A program made the translations under genes and the position numbers. The notes under the pieces were generated by a model, which had not been told where the DNA came from, did no database searches, and worked only from the letters and a program-made list of their open reading frames with translations. This document shows, piece by piece, positions 26,457 to 36,200 of a stretch of DNA of 64,000 nt. Position 1 is the first letter of the stretch. Every line of letters starts with the position of its first letter. Source of the DNA: Ottowia flava (GTDB lineage: Bacteria > Pseudomonadota > Gammaproteobacteria > Burkholderiales > Burkholderiaceae_C); contig NZ_JBHUEJ010000007.1 in NCBI RefSeq assembly GCF_042680565.1, positions 62,001 to 126,000 of the forward strand. The letters run 5' to 3'.

Positions 26457-28226
26457 ATGAAACACCTGCTCGCCCCGCTTCGTCTCACCCTGGCGCTGAC
26501 CGCCGGCGCCCTGCTCGTCGCCTGCGGCGGCGGCAATGACCACAACGGCGCCCCGCTGCCCGACCCGCTGGCCAGCTACCGCACGCAAACCCTGCAGTGG
26601 TCCGCCTGCGCCGAGGACGCGCTGGGCGAGAGCTTCGTGCCGATGATGCAGGCCGTGCTGGCGCAGTACGGCGAGCGCCTGCGCTGCAGCCTGATGCGCG
26701 CGCCGCTGGACTGGCAATACCCGGCGCGCGGCGACATCGTGGTGGCCGTGTCGCGCCTGGCCACGGCGCGGCCCGAGGCGCGGCGCGGCGCGCTGCTGAC
26801 CAACCCCGGCGGCCCGGGCGCTGACGGCATGCTGGTCGGCAGCCTCAAGCTGGCCGACGGCCTGGCGCGCAGCGCGGCGGCCAGTGCCGACGGCACCGCC
26901 AGCGCGCAGCAGGGCGTGCTCGACGCCTACGACCTGGTCGGCTTTGCGCCCCGCGGCACGGGCCTCGGCACGCGACTCGAATGCAAAAGCAGTGCGCCCG
27001 CGCAGGCGGTGGACTGGAGCGCCGCCGACTGGGACACACCCGAAAACCTGTCCCGCGCCGCGGCCAACGACCGTCTGGCCGCCGAAGCCTGTCTGCAGCA
27101 GCCGCTGGCACCACACGTCCACAGCGAGGCCAACGCGCGTGACATGGACCTGCTGCGCGGCCTGCTGGGCGAAGACAAGCTCAACTTTGTCGGCTATTCG
27201 TACGGGAGCTGGCTGGGGGCCTGGTACGCCGGCCTCTTCCCCGACAAAGTCGGGCGCATGGTGCTCGACGGCGTGGTCGACTTCACCAGCAGCTTCGAGC
27301 AGGTCATGGTGCTGCAGGCGCCCGCGCGCCAGCGCCTGTTTGACGAGGTGCTGGCGCCTTACGCCGCGCGGCACCCGGCGCACTTCCAGCTGGGTGACAG
27401 CGCGGCTGCGGTGCGTGGCGTGATGCCTGCGCTCAGCCCGCGGGTGCAGGCGGTGCTGTCCCAGCAATTGGCCGATGTGGTTTACGCCGCTGACGACGCC
27501 GACGTCTTGCTGAGCTTCGTCGCAGCCGCCCAAGGCCTTGACCAGGTGCTGCACCGCACAGTGCCTGAGCAGAGCGACGCGGTCGAGCAGGCGCTGGAGG
27601 CCCAGGTGTTCGCTGCGCAGAACGGGACGCGAGACGCGGTGCTGCGCATGTACGCGAAGACGCTCTACCAGCGTTACCGCGCCACGTGGGTGCTGCCGTC
27701 CACGGGCAACGCCGGCCTGAGTCCCTTCCTTTCGGTGTACTGGGCCACCCTGTGCAACGACACGGCCGCCACCACCGACGCCGCCGCCTGGGCCCACACG
27801 CTGCGTGGCATCGCCCAGCAGGCGCCGATGTTCTTTGCAGACAACGCCCGCAACGTGTGCGCCACCTGGGGCGGCCCGCACGTGCAAAAGCCCGCGCTGG
27901 CACCGCTGCAGTCGATGGACCTGCTCTTCGTGCAGGCCCAGTACGACGGCGCCACCCCGGCCGAAGGCGCCGACCGCTTTTTCGCCCAGCTGCCGCAGGC
28001 CCGCCGCGTGAGCGTGCAGGGCAGCTACCAGCACGGCGTTTACCCCTACAACGATCGCTGCGTCGACCCGCTGGTCAGCCGCTACCTGCTGGGCCAAACG
28101 CCCACGGCGCGCGACACCGCGTGCGCCACGCAGGCCTTGCCACAGGACCGCGCCACGGCCGCCGACGAGCCCAGCGCAAAAGCCCTGGCGCTGCGCGCGC
28201 TGGCGCGACTTGGCCGCATTCATTGA
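26457..28226 (+). CDS. Secreted TAP-like alpha/beta hydrolase lipoprotein (first of a tandem pair)
   Basis: The 589-residue predicted lipoprotein (lipobox LLVAC, then GGGNDH) has an alpha/beta-hydrolase core and a C-terminal TAP-like domain, as in tripeptidyl aminopeptidases of the Streptomyces SlpD/SlpE and Tap type. The nucleophile elbow GYSYG places Ser248. NPGGPGADG gives the oxyanion region. The C-terminal part has VQAQYDGATP (catalytic Asp region) and QHGVYPY (catalytic His region). It is probably an exopeptidase acting outside the cytoplasm; substrate unknown. It is about 45-50% similar by eye to the next gene, with the shared start DPLASYRTQTL, so the two arose by tandem duplication. 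Confidence 0.88.
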   Translation: MKHLLAPLRLTLALTAGALLVACGGGNDHNGAPLPDPLASYRTQTLQWSACAEDALGESFVPMMQAVLAQYGERLRCSLMRAPLDWQYPARGDIVVAVSRLATARPEARRGALLTNPGGPGADGMLVGSLKLADGLARSAAASADGTASAQQGVLDAYDLVGFAPRGTGLGTRLECKSSAPAQAVDWSAADWDTPENLSRAAANDRLAAEACLQQPLAPHVHSEANARDMDLLRGLLGEDKLNFVGYSYGSWLGAWYAGLFPDKVGRMVLDGVVDFTSSFEQVMVLQAPARQRLFDEVLAPYAARHPAHFQLGDSAAAVRGVMPALSPRVQAVLSQQLADVVYAADDADVLLSFVAAAQGLDQVLHRTVPEQSDAVEQALEAQVFAAQNGTRDAVLRMYAKTLYQRYRATWVLPSTGNAGLSPFLSVYWATLCNDTAATTDAAAWAHTLRGIAQQAPMFFADNARNVCATWGGPHVQKPALAPLQSMDLLFVQAQYDGATPAEGADRFFAQLPQARRVSVQGSYQHGVYPYNDRCVDPLVSRYLLGQTPTARDTACATQALPQDRATAADEPSAKALALRALARLGRIH

Positions 28227-28255
28227 ACACACCATTGACCTACCCCAAACAAACC

Positions 28256-30091
28256 ATGCTCTTTGCACAACCACACCACCACTTGCTGCCGCGCCTGGCG
28301 CACCTGTCGCGCCTGGCGCTGCTCCCTTTGGTCGCTGCGCTCACGGCCTGCGGCGGCGGGGATGACGAAGCCCCCGACCCGCTGGCCAGCTACCGCACCC
28401 AGACGCTGGACTGGGCGGCGTGCGACCCCGCGATCCTGGGCGAAGCCATCAGCAACCAGACCCGCGCAGCCTTCGAACAACTTCAACCGAGCGAGCGGCT
28501 GCGCTGCGCAAAGTTGCGCGCGCCACTGGACTGGTCGCAGCCGGGGCGCGGCGACGTCAGCGTCGCCCTGATGCGCCTGGCCTCAGCCGAACCTGCGCAG
28601 CGCCGCGGCGCTCTGCTGTTCAACCCGGGCGGACCGGGCACCGACGGCCTCAGCCTGGCGTTGCGCCTGTTTGCCGCATTCGGCATCAGCGACGCCCAAA
28701 CGCCGCAGGGCGCACTGCAACTGCGCCTGCTGAATGCTTACGACATGGTCGGCTTCTCCCCGCGCGGCGTGGGCGCCAGCACGCGCCTGTCCTGCGACAG
28801 CGACGCCATGGCGCAGCCGGTGGACGAAACCGTCAGCGGCTGGAGCACGCCAGACAACCTCAAGACGCTGGACCACAACCGCGCCCAGCTGGCCGAAGCC
28901 TGCCGAAAAAACCCGCTCACGCCCTACATCAACAGCGACGCCACCGCGCGCGACATGGAGCTGATGCGTGTGGTGCTGGGCGAGGACAAACTCAACTACC
29001 TGGGCTATTCCTACGGCACCTGGCTGGGTGCCTGGTACGCCAGCCTGTTCCCCGAGAAGGTCGGGCGCATGGTGCTGGACAGTGCCGTCAATTTCAGCCT
29101 CAGCTTTGAGGCGGGTGTGGAGCTCCCGCAGCCGGCCGCCCGCGCGCGGCTGTTCGACGAGGTGCTCGCCCCCTACGCTGCGCGACACTCCGAGCGTTTC
29201 CAGCTGGGCGCCAGCGCAGACCAGGTGCGTGCCGCCGTGCCGGCCCTGAGCGAGCGTATGCAACCGGTGATGGGCCGGGTGTTGAGCCACCTGGGCTACG
29301 GCTCAAGCAACGCCGACGCCTACTTGGACGCGATGGCGGCCGGCCAGGGCCTGAACGCCGTGCTGAAAGCGCTGGGCGACCCAATCGACGAAGACGCCGC
29401 CGAGGCGGCGCTGGACGCACAGGTCTACGACCCACTCGACCCCCGGCGCGATGCCCTGCTGCGCGACTACGTCGCCGAAACCCTGCTGCCCCTCTATGCG
29501 GCCCTGTGGCTGGAGCCCCAGCCCAACGCCATCGCGCTGGCTGGTGCCACCGGCCAGGCCGTGCGTTGCAACGACACACCCGTCACCACCGACTGGGCCA
29601 GCTGGAGCCCCGTTGTGCGCAGCGCCGCCGCTGCCGCGCCGCTGTTCTTCTCCACGCTGCTGGACAGCCGCGTCTGCGCGTTCTGGGGCGGCCCCAGCGT
29701 GCAAAAACCTGACTGGACGCCGATGAAGGCGCTGGACATCCTGTACGTGCAGTCCGAATTCGACAGCGCCACCGCCACCCCCAGCGCCACGGCCTTCTTC
29801 AACCAGCTGCCCGGCGCGCGCCGCGTCTACGTGCCCGGCGAATACCAGCACGGCGTGTACCCCTACACCGACGACTGCGTGGACCCCACCGTGAGCCGCT
29901 ACCTGCTGGGCGAAACCCCCACGCAGCGCGAGACGGTGTGCAGCGCCAAGCCGCTGGCGCTGGACGCGCCGCAGGTGGCCAAAGCCCACCGCGCCAGCGC
30001 TTACCTCGACCCGGCCGCCGCCGCCGAGCTGATCGATGCCTTCAAGCGTGGCCTGATCCCGGCGCGCCGCCTGCCGGGCGCCGGGCACTGA
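28256..30091 (+). CDS. Secreted TAP-like alpha/beta hydrolase lipoprotein (second of the tandem pair)
   Basis: The 611-residue paralogue of the preceding gene starts 29 bp after its stop. The lipobox region is AALTAC followed by GGGDDE, then DPLASYRTQTLDWAACDP. Catalytic elements are NPGGPGTDG, GYSYG (Ser252), VQSEFDSATA and QHGVYPYTDDC. The C-terminal TAP domain is complete and ends in a short helical tail. A secreted aminopeptidase role is inferred from the family. ATG 28256 has no strong ribosome-binding site and was chosen because the signal peptide begins there. A remnant of the unrecognised lipoprotein family follows. Confidence 0.88.
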   Translation: MLFAQPHHHLLPRLAHLSRLALLPLVAALTACGGGDDEAPDPLASYRTQTLDWAACDPAILGEAISNQTRAAFEQLQPSERLRCAKLRAPLDWSQPGRGDVSVALMRLASAEPAQRRGALLFNPGGPGTDGLSLALRLFAAFGISDAQTPQGALQLRLLNAYDMVGFSPRGVGASTRLSCDSDAMAQPVDETVSGWSTPDNLKTLDHNRAQLAEACRKNPLTPYINSDATARDMELMRVVLGEDKLNYLGYSYGTWLGAWYASLFPEKVGRMVLDSAVNFSLSFEAGVELPQPAARARLFDEVLAPYAARHSERFQLGASADQVRAAVPALSERMQPVMGRVLSHLGYGSSNADAYLDAMAAGQGLNAVLKALGDPIDEDAAEAALDAQVYDPLDPRRDALLRDYVAETLLPLYAALWLEPQPNAIALAGATGQAVRCNDTPVTTDWASWSPVVRSAAAAAPLFFSTLLDSRVCAFWGGPSVQKPDWTPMKALDILYVQSEFDSATATPSATAFFNQLPGARRVYVPGEYQHGVYPYTDDCVDPTVSRYLLGETPTQRETVCSAKPLALDAPQVAKAHRASAYLDPAAAAELIDAFKRGLIPARRLPGAGH

Positions 30092-30191
30092 CCAAGGTCG
30101 GGGAGCGTGGTCATGCGCGCTTCTCCGCTAGATGAATGCTCCTCTTTTCGGAGCTTCTCGCGCAGATTGCACCAGGGTTTCAGCCACTTTT

Positions 30192-30211
30192 TATACCTGA
30201 AACCGGGTGGG
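30192..30211. promoter_or_regulatory. Possible fourth copy of the palindrome
   Basis: TATACCTGAAACCGGGTGGG, in reverse ACCCGGTTTCAGGTATA, is close to the palindromic element upstream of the other lipoprotein copies. It lies just before the remnant of copy 4. It is weaker than the other three and could be chance. Confidence 0.35.
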
Positions 30212-30797
30212 CATGCGCCGAGGTCTACGACACGCTGGACCAGATTCTGGCGTTCGCGTCGGCGGACGACGCAGAGCTGCGGGCGATGCGCTTTTTTGAC
30301 GATGTCGAAGAATACGAGCTGCAGGCGCGGCCTGCGCGACCCTGCTTCGACGACGGGGATGGGAAAGCCCGAGGTTTCCTGACTGCAGCCAGAACACCAA
30401 GGCCGTCGCCGACGATGCCGCCAGAGACCCGGTGCCGGCGGCCACTCAGCGGGTCTGGCTCGACGCCTTCGCCGCGCTGGGCACCAATTTCCCCCAATTT
30501 TTGAGCGCCATGGCTGAGCGCGGCAACGACTTTGCGCGGCTGACGGGCGTGTACGCCAACTGGCGCGGTGCGCACCCTGACGCTACGATGCCGCTGGACT
30601 TCATCGCGGCCTACCTGTCGAGCGTCAAGCTGGACGCCATGGCCCGCACCTACGCTTTCCCCGACAGCGCGCGCTTCAAGGTGGAAGCGACGCAGGCCGG
30701 TTTGGGCGTGGTGAATGCGCCGCCGGCTGCACCCCAGGAGACATATCTGAGCTACCGTAACGGCTTCGCGGGCGGCACCCGCCAGGCCGGGCCCTGA
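30211..30797 (+). pseudogene. Remnant of the unrecognised lipoprotein family (copy 4)
   Basis: The first part (EVYDTLDQILAFASADDAEL, then FFDDVEEYELQARPARPCF) matches FYDTLDVAPGFASQQDAEGQ of copy 3. After a one-base shift near 30375-30390 the homology continues as QRVWLDAFAALGTNFPQFLS then AMAERGNDFARL, matching the ALAAQGMSWKDFLARMNARG region. The signal peptide, N-terminal domain and C-terminal beta block are missing, so this is decayed. The last open frame (30432-30797) might still be translated as a 121-residue fragment, but it has no export signal. Confidence 0.65.
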
Positions 30798-30872
30798 ACA
30801 CAATGTCTGCCCTGCGTGCATCCGCCAAGTGAGCGGCGCGTTGCGCGTTCAGCAGCGCGGTAAGCTCCGCGC

Positions 30873-32090
30873 TTGCCTGCCGCCAACCCCGCCTCCCGCC
30901 GCATCGCCCACCTCGACATGGACGCGTTCTACGCGTCGGTCGAGTGGCTGCGCTACCCGCAGCTCAAGGGACTGCCGATGGTCATTGGCGGCGGGCGGCG
31001 GCGCGAAGACGACCTGATCGGGCGCCTGAACGCGGAGCGCCCAGAGCGCGCCTGGACCGCCGAGCATCTGGCCGAAATCCCCGTCGACTGGTTCCCGCTG
31101 CTGAAGGACTACGTCGGCCGCGGCGTGATCACCACCGCCACCTACCCGGCAAGGCAATTTGGCGTGGGCTCGGCCATGGGCCTAATGAAGGCCGCCAAGC
31201 TGTGCCCGCAGGCGATCCTGCTGCCGGTGGACTTTGACGAATACCGGCGCTTTTCGCGCGCCTTCAAGACGGTGGTCCGCGACATCGCTCCGGTGATGGA
31301 AGACCGCGGTGTGGACGAGGTCTACATCGACTTCACCGAGGTGCCCGGCGGCCAGCGCGAAGGCGGGCGCGTGCTGGCGCGCCTGCTGCAAAAGAGCATC
31401 TTTGACGCGACGGGGCTGACCTGCTCGATCGGTGTGGCGCCCAACAAGCTGATCGCCAAGATGGCGAGCGAATTCAACAAGCCGAACGGCATCAGCATCG
31501 TGCACGAAACCGACCTGCAGCCCCTTATCTGGCCCCTGCCCTGCCGCAAGATCAACGGCATCGGCCCCAAGGCCGATGAAAAGCTGCAAGGCCACGGCAT
31601 CCGCACCGTGGGCGATCTGGCCGCGCGCGAGCGCCCCTGGCTGGTGCAGCACTTCGGCAAGGCCTACGGCGCCTGGCTGCACGACGCCGCCTGGGGCCGC
31701 GACGAGCGCCCGGTGGTCACCGAAAGCGAGCCCGTCAGCATGAGCCGCGAAACCACCTTCGACCGTGACCTGCACGCCGTGCACGACCGCGCCGAGCTAG
31801 GCGCGGTGTTCACACAGCTGTGCGAACAGGTCGCGGGCGACCTGCAGCGCAAGGGCTACGTCGGCAAGACGATCGGCATCAAGCTGCGTTTTGACGACTT
31901 CAAGATCGCCACGCGCGACACCACCGTGGCCGAGCACACGCAGGACGCGCGCCGCATCCGCCAGGTCGCCGGCCAGTGCCTGAAGCGCGTGCCGCTGGAG
32001 CGGCGCCTGCGCCTGTTGGGCGTGCGCGTGGGTTCGCTGGTGAAGGTGGGCGAAGCGCCGCCGCCCGAGGCGCTTCCGCTGTTCGAATAG
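30873..32090 (+). CDS. dinB: DNA polymerase IV (Y-family)
   Basis: The 405-residue error-prone translesion polymerase has palm motifs HLDMDAFYASVE and DEVYIDFTE carrying the catalytic acidic residues, CSIGVAPNKLIAKMAS, the helix-hairpin-helix region KINGIGPKADEKL, and the little-finger domain (RETTFDRDL to the end). The C-terminal ALPLFE resembles a beta-clamp-binding motif. A longer fingers-region insert than in E. coli DinB is present after VIGGGRRR. The only start compatible with the family N-terminus is TTG 30873; no ATG precedes the LDMDAFY motif in frame. No LexA box is evident upstream. Confidence 0.93.
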   Translation: MPAANPASRRIAHLDMDAFYASVEWLRYPQLKGLPMVIGGGRRREDDLIGRLNAERPERAWTAEHLAEIPVDWFPLLKDYVGRGVITTATYPARQFGVGSAMGLMKAAKLCPQAILLPVDFDEYRRFSRAFKTVVRDIAPVMEDRGVDEVYIDFTEVPGGQREGGRVLARLLQKSIFDATGLTCSIGVAPNKLIAKMASEFNKPNGISIVHETDLQPLIWPLPCRKINGIGPKADEKLQGHGIRTVGDLAARERPWLVQHFGKAYGAWLHDAAWGRDERPVVTESEPVSMSRETTFDRDLHAVHDRAELGAVFTQLCEQVAGDLQRKGYVGKTIGIKLRFDDFKIATRDTTVAEHTQDARRIRQVAGQCLKRVPLERRLRLLGVRVGSLVKVGEAPPPEALPLFE

Positions 32091-32139
32091 CCAAGACCCA
32101 GCGCGCTGGTCGGCGCACCGCGCTCCCTAGAATGCAAGC

Positions 32140-33132
32140 ATGACCGACCGCCCCCGCATCCTCGTTTCGCGCGCCATCTTCCCCGAAGTGCTGGCGCAAC
32201 TGGCCCAGCACTTCGACGTGGAATCGAACCAGGACGATGCCGCCTGGTCGCGCGAGGAATTCGTCCGCCGCCTGCAGGGCAAGCAGGGCGTGCTGACCAC
32301 CGGCAGCGAGCGTGTCGACGCCGAGCTGCTGGCCGCCTGCCCCGCCCTCCAGATCTGCGCCAACATGGCCGTCGGCTACAACAACTTCGACGTGCCGGCG
32401 ATGAGCGCGGCCGGCGTGCTGGCCACCAACGCGCCCGGCGTGCTGACCGAAACCACGGCCGACATGGGCTTTGCCCTGCTGATGGCCGCCGCGCGTCGCG
32501 TCACCGAGGGCGAGCACTTCCTGCGCGCCGGTGCATGGAAGCGCTGGTCCTACGACATGCTGCTGGGCCAGGACGTGCACGGCAGCACGCTGGGCATCGT
32601 CGGCATGGGCCGCATCGGTCAGGGCATCGCCCGGCGCGGCGCGCACGGCTTCGGCATGAAGGTGATCTACCACAACCGCTCGCGCCTGCCCGAGGCGGAC
32701 GAGCAGGCGGTGGGCGCGCGCTACGTCGGCCTGGAAGAACTGCTGCGCAGCGCCGACCACGTGGTGCTGGTGCTGCCCTACACGCCCGAGGCGCACCACC
32801 TGATCAACGCCGAGCGCATCGCGCTGATGAAGCCCGGCGCCACGCTGATCAACATCGCCCGCGGCGGCCTGATCGACGAGAACGCGCTGGCCGCCGCCCT
32901 GCAGGCCGGCCGCATCGCCGCCGCCGGGCTGGACGTGTTCGAGGGCGAGCCCCAGGTCAACCCGGCCCTGCTGGCCTGCCGCAACGTCGTGCTGACCCCC
33001 CACATCGGCAGCGCCACCGGACCGACGCGCATGGCGATGGCGCAGCTGGCGGCAGACAACCTGATCGGCTTTCTGACCCAGGGCAAGCCGGTGACGCCGC
33101 TGAATGCGGACAGCGTGGCCCACCACGGCTGA
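32140..33132 (+). CDS. D-2-hydroxyacid dehydrogenase (glyoxylate/hydroxypyruvate reductase type)
   Basis: The 330-residue NAD(P)-dependent dehydrogenase belongs to the D-isomer-specific 2-hydroxyacid family. It has the Rossmann motif GIVGMGRIGQGIARRG, the catalytic Arg in NIARGGLIDENAL, Glu in DVFEGEP and His in LTPHIGSAT. It is closest in pattern to GhrB / D-glycerate dehydrogenases, which reduce glyoxylate or hydroxypyruvate in the cytoplasm. Length is normal. It stands alone between dinB (49 bp) and the MmeI-like gene, with a repeat at its 3' side. The exact substrate cannot be told from sequence. Confidence 0.93.
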   Translation: MTDRPRILVSRAIFPEVLAQLAQHFDVESNQDDAAWSREEFVRRLQGKQGVLTTGSERVDAELLAACPALQICANMAVGYNNFDVPAMSAAGVLATNAPGVLTETTADMGFALLMAAARRVTEGEHFLRAGAWKRWSYDMLLGQDVHGSTLGIVGMGRIGQGIARRGAHGFGMKVIYHNRSRLPEADEQAVGARYVGLEELLRSADHVVLVLPYTPEAHHLINAERIALMKPGATLINIARGGLIDENALAAALQAGRIAAAGLDVFEGEPQVNPALLACRNVVLTPHIGSATGPTRMAMAQLAADNLIGFLTQGKPVTPLNADSVAHHG

Positions 33133-33140
33133 CCGGCGCT

Positions 33141-33204
33141 GATTTCATATAAAACATGCCTCCAGCCCTTGCTGGTCAAGCGCGAGCAGCTCTTTTTTTC
33201 ATAG
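33141..33204 (-). repeat. 60-bp repeat copy
   Basis: The reverse form reads catgcctccagcccttgctg then gtcaagcgcgagcagct and TTTTTTTCATAG. It lies just upstream of the MmeI-like gene and overlaps its likely ribosome-binding region. Confidence 0.75.
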
Positions 33205-33214
33205 TCCACCGCCT

Positions 33215-36200
33215 GTGATCACCGCACCGGAATTCATCGCCAAGTGGGGCCCTGGCGGCTCTGCGGCGCACCTCAACGAAGAACAGGGTGCACAAAGCCA
33301 CTTCCTTGACCTGTGCGAGCTGCTCGGCGTGCCCAAGCCCGGCAGCCCGGGCCTGGCCGACGAATACCTGTTCGAACGCCAGTCGCTGGTACTGGGCGAG
33401 GCGCGCGGCTACGCCGACGTGTTCTACCGCGACCACTTCGCCTGGGAAAACAAGGCCCCCGGCAAGAACCTGGACGCGGCGCTGCGCCAGCTGCAGCAAT
33501 ACAGCCTGAACCTGAGCAACCCGCCGCTGCTGGTGGTGTGCGACCGCCTCACCATCCGTGTCCACACCCAGTTCAACGGCCACCCGAGCGAAACGCACAC
33601 CGTCCGCATCGACCAGCTGGACCAGCCTGCCCAGCGCGACCTGCTGCGCCGCCTCTGGACCGCGCCCGACAGCTTTCGCCCGCGCCAGACCAACCGCGAC
33701 ATCACCGAAGAAGCCGCCCGCAGCTTTGCCACCCTGGCCGAACAGTTGCGCGGGCGCGGTCACCACCCCGACGTGGTGGCGCACTTTCTGACCCAGTGCC
33801 TGTTCTGCTTCTTTGCCGAAGACGTGGGCCTGCTGCCCGGTCGCATGTTCGAACGCCTGGTCGGCAACCGCCAGATCACCAGCGACCGCCTGACCGCCGG
33901 CCTGGCGCAGCTGTTCAGCACCATGCAAAGCGGCGGCCTGTACGGCCCTGACGACATCCCCTGGTTCAACGGCGGGCTGTTCCAGCGCATCGACGTGCCC
34001 CAGCTGGAAATCCTCGACATCACCGAGCTGCGCAACGCCGCCAGCCTGAACTGGTCCGCCATCGACGTCTCCATCTTCGGCACCCTGTTCGAACGCGGGC
34101 TGGACCCCGCCAAGCGCAGCCAGCTCGGCGCGCACTACACCGACCCGGCCACCATCGCCCGCATCGTCGAGCCCGTCGTCACCCGCCCATTGCTACAACA
34201 ATGGGAGCTGGTCGCGCACGACCTGCAAGCGCTGACGGCCAGAATCAAGCGCCACGGCGACGCCAGCTACCGCAAGGCGCACGCCCGCTTCATCGACTGG
34301 CTGGAGAGCCTGCGCGCCTACCGCATCCTCGACCCGGCCTGTGGCAGCGGCAACTTTCTGTTCATGGGGCTGAAGGCGCTCAAGGACATCGAGCTGTTCA
34401 CCCTGTCCGCCGCCGCCGACCTGGGCCTGGACCGCGAGCAGGACCTGGTCACCGGCCCGCACAACATGCTGGGCATCGAGCTGAACGAATACGCCGCCGA
34501 GCTGGCCCGCGTCAGCCTGTGGATCGGTGAGATCCAGTGGCGCATGGCCCACGGCTACCCGCCCAAGACCAACCCGGTGCTGGAGCCGCTGGAGCAGATC
34601 GAATGCCGCGACGCGCTGCTGCAGTGGCTGCCCGCCGACCGTCCGGTGCAGGACGCGGCGCAGGCATCGGGGACGGATCCCGATGTGGCGCAGCCAAACC
34701 CGGGCGCCGACCCCGATCCCGGCCCGCAAGGCCCCCGCGCCGTCGAAGCGCCGTGGCCCAAGGCGGATGTGGTGATTGGCAACCCGCCGTTCATCGGTGA
34801 TAAGAAAATGCGCCGCGAACTGGGCGACGCTTACGTCGACGCGCTGCGCAAGACCTTCCAGGGGCGTGTGCCTGGCGGTGCCGACTTCGTGTGCTACTGG
34901 TTCGAGAAATCGCGCGCCGCGCTGGTGACGCACGGCCTGGTGGCTGCGGGCCTGGTCACCACCAATTCGATCCGCGGCGGCGCCAACCGCAAGGTGCTCG
35001 ACGCCATCGTGCGCGACAGCCGCATCTACGACGCCTGGAGTGATGAGCCGTGGGTGAACGATGGGGCGGCGGTGCGGGTTTCGTTGGTGGCGTTTGGGAA
35101 CGTCGCCCCTCCGATCCATCTCGACGGTCAACAGGTTGACCTTATTCAAAGCAGCCTTGACGAGGGAAGCGCTGGAAATGCTGACCTGACATCCGTCAAG
35201 CGGTTGTCTACAAATGGGGGCGCGAGCTTTCAGGGACCGGTACTTGTTGGCGATTTCGAGATACGGTATGCGACGGCGAAGCAGTGGCTCTGGACGCCCA
35301 ATCCCCATGGTCGACCCAATGCGGACGTTGTTCGCCCACTCATGAACGGCAAGGACATCACCAGTCGCTCTCGTGGCGTGTGGGTGGTGGATTTCAATGC
35401 CATGACCGAATCGGACGCCAGCTTGTTCGAAAAGCCGTTCGAATACGTACGCCAATACGTCAAGCCGTTTCGAGACAAAAACCGCGATGAATCACGCAAG
35501 AAGCGTTGGTGGCTACACGGACGCCTTGGAACCGATTGGCGGACAGCTACGCGGTCTGTGGATCGATACGTGGCGACCTCACAGGTTTCAAAGCATCGAA
35601 CGTGGACTTGGCAGAGCGGCGTCGTCTGGCCGCATCAAACCGTTATCGCCATCGCCCGCGCCGACGACACCACCTTCGGCATCCTGCACAGCCGCTTCCA
35701 CGAGCTCTGGTCGCTGCGCATGGGCACGTCGCTGGAAGACCGGCCGCGCTACACCCCCACCACCTGCTTTGAAACCTTCCCCTTCCCCGCCGGCCTGACG
35801 CCCGCCGACACCGCGCACCAGCGCACCGAGGCGCTGCCGGGCGGTGCGTTGATCCCGGCGGGCCTGAGCGACGATTCAGAGCCAAATCGGCCTCCAGACC
35901 ATTCCCAGACTGCGCCAGCAGCTATCAAAATCATAGAAACCCGGGCCGCTGCCAGCACCATTGCCGAGGCCGCGCACCGGCTCGACGGACTGCGCCAGAA
36001 CTGGCTGAACCCGCCCGAATGGACGCAGCGCGTGCCCGAGGTGGTGCCGTTGGGCATGACCGCATCGCCCTACCCGGACCGCATCGAACCCAGGCCAGAC
36101 CTGAGCGAAGCCGACGCCAAGGCGCTGCAAAAGCGCACGCTGACCAACCTCTACAACCAGCGCCCGGCCTGGCTGGCGCAGGCGCACGCGCAGTTGGACG

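Noticed and set aside
34186..34247. Hairpin CCCATTG/CAATGGG and repeat-like sequence inside the MmeI-like gene
   Set aside because: It resembles the second repeat subtype but encodes residues that look ordinary for the family and is GC-rich like its surroundings, so resemblance may be chance.
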